Assembly (NCBI GenBank): GCA_008501785.1
Contig: QQUD01000525.1
Coordinates: forward strand, 1-7,516
Direction of reading: 5' to 3'
Source of the DNA: Chloroflexota bacterium
GTDB lineage: Bacteria; Chloroflexota; Anaerolineae; Promineifilales; Promineifilaceae
DNA length: 7,516 nt
In this document: in pieces, positions 5,513 through 7,516 of the stretch
Position numbering within the stretch: position 1 is the first letter of the stretch
How the letters are laid out: each line of letters opens with the position of its first letter
Made by a program: the position numbers and the translations under genes
The notes under the pieces: generated by a model
What the model saw: the letters and a program-made list of their open reading frames with translations, nothing else
The model's database searches: none
What the model was told of the DNA's origin: nothing

Positions 5513-6672
5513 AGGGTCTAAAAACATTACTGCGGCTGGGATTATTGTTGGTTGTTTTGCTGGGGTGCGGAACGGCCGTTTTCATCCTCTATACTCAATG
5601 GCTGGGGAACAATGCCAGTGTGCTGGGTGGCGATGGCAATCAGGCGCTGTCATCGGTAGAGCGATTTTATTTACAGGTGTATCTGGCGAGAAATGTAGAG
5701 GCGTTGCAGCAGCCAGCAGGAACCGCCGTCGGTACTGTGGCATTTGTGATTGAGTCAGGGGAAACGGCCGACACCATCAGCAATAATCTGGTACAAGCAC
5801 ACCTGTTAAATGATGCCGATTTATTTCGCAGCTACATTCGCTATGTGGGGATTGATGCAGAGTTGGAGGCAGGTGAATACAATTTAACGGCCGATTTGAC
5901 CATTCCCGAACTGGCTGAAGCGCTGACACGCTCCGTTGTGCAAGAGACATCGCTCACTTTTATCGAGGGCTGGCGTGTTGAGGAAATGGCCGACTTGCTT
6001 GCCGCTCAACAGCCTGCCTTGATTGATGCCAATACATTTTTGTCGATTGTGAAGCGGCAAACCCCCTATGATTTGTCTCAATATGATTTTTTAGCCTCCC
6101 TGCCTGTGAATGAATCGCTTGAAGGGTTTATGTTTCCTGACACATACCGTGTGCCTGCGGATGCGAATGCAGCGTATTTGGTAGATTTAATGCTGCAAAA
6201 TTTTGGTGAACGGGTCACGCCTGCGATGCGGCAAGCGTTTGGGTCGCAGGGCTTGTTGCTGCGAGAGGCGGTGACGCTGGCCTCGATTATTGAACGGGAG
6301 GCGGTCGTGGGGACGGAACGGCCGTTAATGGCTGGCGTCTTTTACAACCGGTTAGCACAAGGAATGCGACTAGAAGCTGACCCCACGGTACAATACCCAC
6401 TCGGTTATCAAACCGACACGGGAAGCTGGTGGAAATCGCCGCTCTATTTTGAAGATTTAGAATTAAAAAGCCCATACAACACGTATGAATTCGATGGCCT
6501 ACCACCTGGCCCCATTGCAAATCCAGGACTGGCCTCGCTGCAAGCCGTGGCAGAACCAACCGCCAATGACTATATTTTCTTCGTCGTGGACTGCACTTCC
6601 CCAGTTCCCGGCACGCATAACTTTAGTGTGACGTATGATGAACATGTGGCAAATGTACAGAAATGCCGATGA
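5509..6672 (+). CDS. mltG: Endolytic murein transglycosylase MltG
   Basis: MltG cleaves nascent peptidoglycan strands inside the chain and so sets glycan length at the outer face of the membrane. The 387-aa protein has an N-terminal membrane helix (about 6-28), a linker, a LysM-like part (about 77-126: VAFVIESGETADTISNNLVQ to AGEYNL) and the YceG catalytic domain. Signatures are LEGFMFPDTYRVP (204-216), with E205 as the catalytic Glu by analogy with E. coli E218, then LASIIEREA (258-266), AGVFYNRLAQGMRLEADPTV (275-294) and SPYNTYEFDGLPPGPIANPG (321-340). VLLGC at 16-20 loosely fits a lipobox, but the helix continues past it, so membrane anchoring is more likely. ATG 5509 overlaps the ruvX stop (ATGA). 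The gene ends with TGA TAA TAG in a row (6670-6678). The palindrome at 5571 encodes TAV inside the helix. Confidence 0.96.
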   Translation: MKGLKTLLRLGLLLVVLLGCGTAVFILYTQWLGNNASVLGGDGNQALSSVERFYLQVYLARNVEALQQPAGTAVGTVAFVIESGETADTISNNLVQAHLLNDADLFRSYIRYVGIDAELEAGEYNLTADLTIPELAEALTRSVVQETSLTFIEGWRVEEMADLLAAQQPALIDANTFLSIVKRQTPYDLSQYDFLASLPVNESLEGFMFPDTYRVPADANAAYLVDLMLQNFGERVTPAMRQAFGSQGLLLREAVTLASIIEREAVVGTERPLMAGVFYNRLAQGMRLEADPTVQYPLGYQTDTGSWWKSPLYFEDLELKSPYNTYEFDGLPPGPIANPGLASLQAVAEPTANDYIFFVVDCTSPVPGTHNFSVTYDEHVANVQKCR

Positions 6673-7336
6673 TAATAGATTTACGATTTACGATTTACAA
6701 TTTACGGCTGATGGTTTTAAACAGATCGTTTTTCGTTTTTTGTTTATTGTTTATTGTTTTTCGTTATCCGCCTGCGCCAGCGTCGATCCCGTCATCAAAA
6801 TCGGCCTGGTGGGGCCATTTGAAGGGGCAGACCGCGCCATTGGGTATGATGTGATTTACAGTGCGCGGCTAGCGGTGCGGGAAATTAATGCAGCGGGTGG
6901 TATTGATGGTTACCGGGTGAGTTTGGTGGCGCTGGATGATAGTGGGGATGTGGGGCTGGCAAGAGAAACGGCCGTCTCCCTCACCCTCGATCCGGCGGTG
7001 GTGGCTGTTGTAGGTCATTGGATTCCCGAAACCACCCATGCGGCGCTGCCGGTTTACGTAGATGCGGGGCTGCCTTTTATTGCAGCGGGAGAAGGGGTGT
7101 TTGGAACGGCCGTTCCCGCCCAATACCCCGCAGAATTTCGCGAAGCGTATGAATCTGTCACGCCCTTTAACGAAGTGCCCGGTCCTTATGCGGCTCCCGC
7201 TTATGATGCGTTTCAATTGTTGCGTGAAGCACTGGAAATAGCGGGTGACAATGGCGATTTGACGCGTAATTCTGTGGCAGAAGCGCTGCGTGATTTGGAA
7301 ATTCAGGGCATAACTGGCGCGGTTTATCAACCTTAG
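6653..7336 (+). CDS. Shortened LivJ-type (type I) substrate-binding lipoprotein
   Basis: The frame encodes 227 aa. A hydrophobic stretch, IVFRFLFIVYCFSL (25-38), ends in the lipobox LSAC with C41, so it should be a lipoprotein. The mature part begins VIKIGLVGPFEG and continues with ARLAVREINAAGGIDGYRVS, VVAVVGHWIPETTHAALPVY and AGLPFIAAGEG, typical of the first lobe of branched-chain amino acid-type binding proteins. It then moves within about 20 residues to PGPYAAPAYDAFQLLREALE and VAEALRDLEIQGITGAVY, which normally lie some 150 or more residues further on. The family is usually 370-420 aa, so most of the second lobe and the C-terminal tail are missing. No permease or ATPase is adjacent here. 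ATGs at 6635, 6638, 6644 and 6653 all lie inside mltG without a ribosome-binding site, so the true start is unclear. Ligand unknown. Confidence 0.72.
   Translation: MYRNADDNRFTIYDLQFTADGFKQIVFRFLFIVYCFSLSACASVDPVIKIGLVGPFEGADRAIGYDVIYSARLAVREINAAGGIDGYRVSLVALDDSGDVGLARETAVSLTLDPAVVAVVGHWIPETTHAALPVYVDAGLPFIAAGEGVFGTAVPAQYPAEFREAYESVTPFNEVPGPYAAPAYDAFQLLREALEIAGDNGDLTRNSVAEALRDLEIQGITGAVYQP
6678..6705 (+). repeat. Heptad tandem repeat (GATTTAC)3 plus AATTTAC
   Basis: Four consecutive seven-base units occupy the junction directly after the mltG stop codons: three identical GATTTAC units (6678-6698) and AATTTAC (6699-6705). They lie inside the extended frame of the binding-protein gene. Period seven is not a multiple of three, so unit gain or loss would shift that frame. 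Confidence 0.85.
6728..6762 (+). repeat. Heptad tandem tract encoding the signal peptide core
   Basis: Five consecutive heptads read GTTTTTC, GTTTTTT, GTTTATT, GTTTATT and GTTTTTC (6728-6762), followed by the related GTTATCC. Together they encode the hydrophobic core of the lipoprotein signal peptide. ATG 6711 opens another frame with the good signal-peptide start MVLNRSFFVFC, currently out of phase with the lipobox. Gaining one heptad or losing two would bring it into phase. Confidence 0.8.
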
Positions 7337-7516
7337 TTTCGCCATGCCATCGAATGAATTCGATATTTAAGTCTGAAAACATATTTAAGCATGTTTGATT
7401 CTGGCAACCCCAAAATTCATTTTGGGGAGTCTGGGTGAAAAGTGTCAAAATTTATTCCAGGTCTCGACCTAAACGAACAATTTTTTCATGGAGTGATACG
7501 GTCATTACTTACTAAC
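7337..7516. other. Region without a recognisable gene, rich in short inverted repeats
   Basis: No convincing gene was found. Visible structures are: ATCGAAT-GA-ATTCGAT (7349-7364); a nine-base direct repeat ATATTTAAG (7363-7371 and 7381-7389); AAACAT/ATGTTT arms (7377-7382 and 7391-7396); a hairpin CCCCAAAA-TTCA-TTTTGGGG (7408-7427) without a following T run; and AGGTC-TC-GACCT (7459-7470). GGGGAG (7424-7429) precedes a GTG at 7435 that opens a 26-codon frame ending at TAA 7513-7515, starting MKSVKIYSRSR. That frame is too short and unfamiliar to call a gene. Confidence 0.4.

Larger units (their letters stand above)
463..7113. repeat. Dispersed HIP-like palindrome ACGGCCGT (12 copies)
   Basis: The palindromic octamer begins at 463, 1796, 2741, 3203, 4099, 4570, 5009, 5223, 5572, 6318, 6968 and 7106. 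Eight copies extend to AACGGCCGTT (2740, 3202, 4098, 4569, 5008, 5571, 6317, 7105) and five of these read GGAACGGCCGTT on the coding strand. Near-copies ending ACGGCCGA occur at about 5327, 5764 and 5887. Among genic copies, seven are read ACG GCC GTN (Thr-Ala-Val), two AAC/TAC GGC CGT and two CGG CCG, so all three frames are used. Chance expectation for a given octamer in 7.5 kb is about 0.11. The span given covers the first to the last copy. Confidence 0.9.

Noticed and set aside
7408..7427. Terminator at CCCCAAAA-TTCA-TTTTGGGG
   Set aside because: The stem is good but no T run follows on the + strand. The minus strand downstream of the stem reads TTGCCAGAATC, also without a proper run.

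Overview
The window reads as a mid-GC chromosomal segment of a Chloroflexota bacterium, probably Anaerolineae-like. This is inferred from gene content and order: a membrane-anchored Baseplate_J-like protein beside ruvX and mltG, plus a LivJ-type lipoprotein. No taxonomic marker was searched. All convincing genes lie on the + strand.

Layout. Positions 1-292 hold a candidate attenuation leader for alaS: a sigma70-type promoter (29-57), a 28-codon leader peptide with five consecutive Ala codons (65-151), mutually exclusive antiterminator and terminator pairings, a strong intrinsic terminator (184-221) and a further hairpin (243-270). Then come alaS (293-2974), a short protein of unknown function (3040-3348), a membrane-anchored Baseplate_J-like protein (3382-4926), ruvX (about 5039-5512), mltG (5509-6672, overlapping ruvX by 4 bp) and a shortened LivJ-type substrate-binding lipoprotein (about 6653-7336). 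The last 180 bases have no recognisable gene but several short repeats.

The genes are housekeeping: charging of tRNA-Ala, Holliday-junction or RNA processing by RuvX, and termination of glycan strands by MltG. ruvX and mltG are probably cotranslated.

Four things stand out. (1) The alaS leader looks like a trp-type, ribosome-mediated attenuator sensing Ala-tRNA, in a possibly leaderless mRNA. (2) The palindrome ACGGCCGT occurs 12 times in 7.5 kb (about 0.11 expected by chance), in all three reading frames and once between genes. It resembles the cyanobacterial HIP1 element in behaviour but has a different sequence. (3) Two heptanucleotide tandem tracts lie at the start of the substrate-binding protein gene, and one encodes its signal peptide, so copy-number change could switch the reading frame. 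(4) That binding protein seems to have lost its second lobe, with a copy of the palindrome near the apparent junction.
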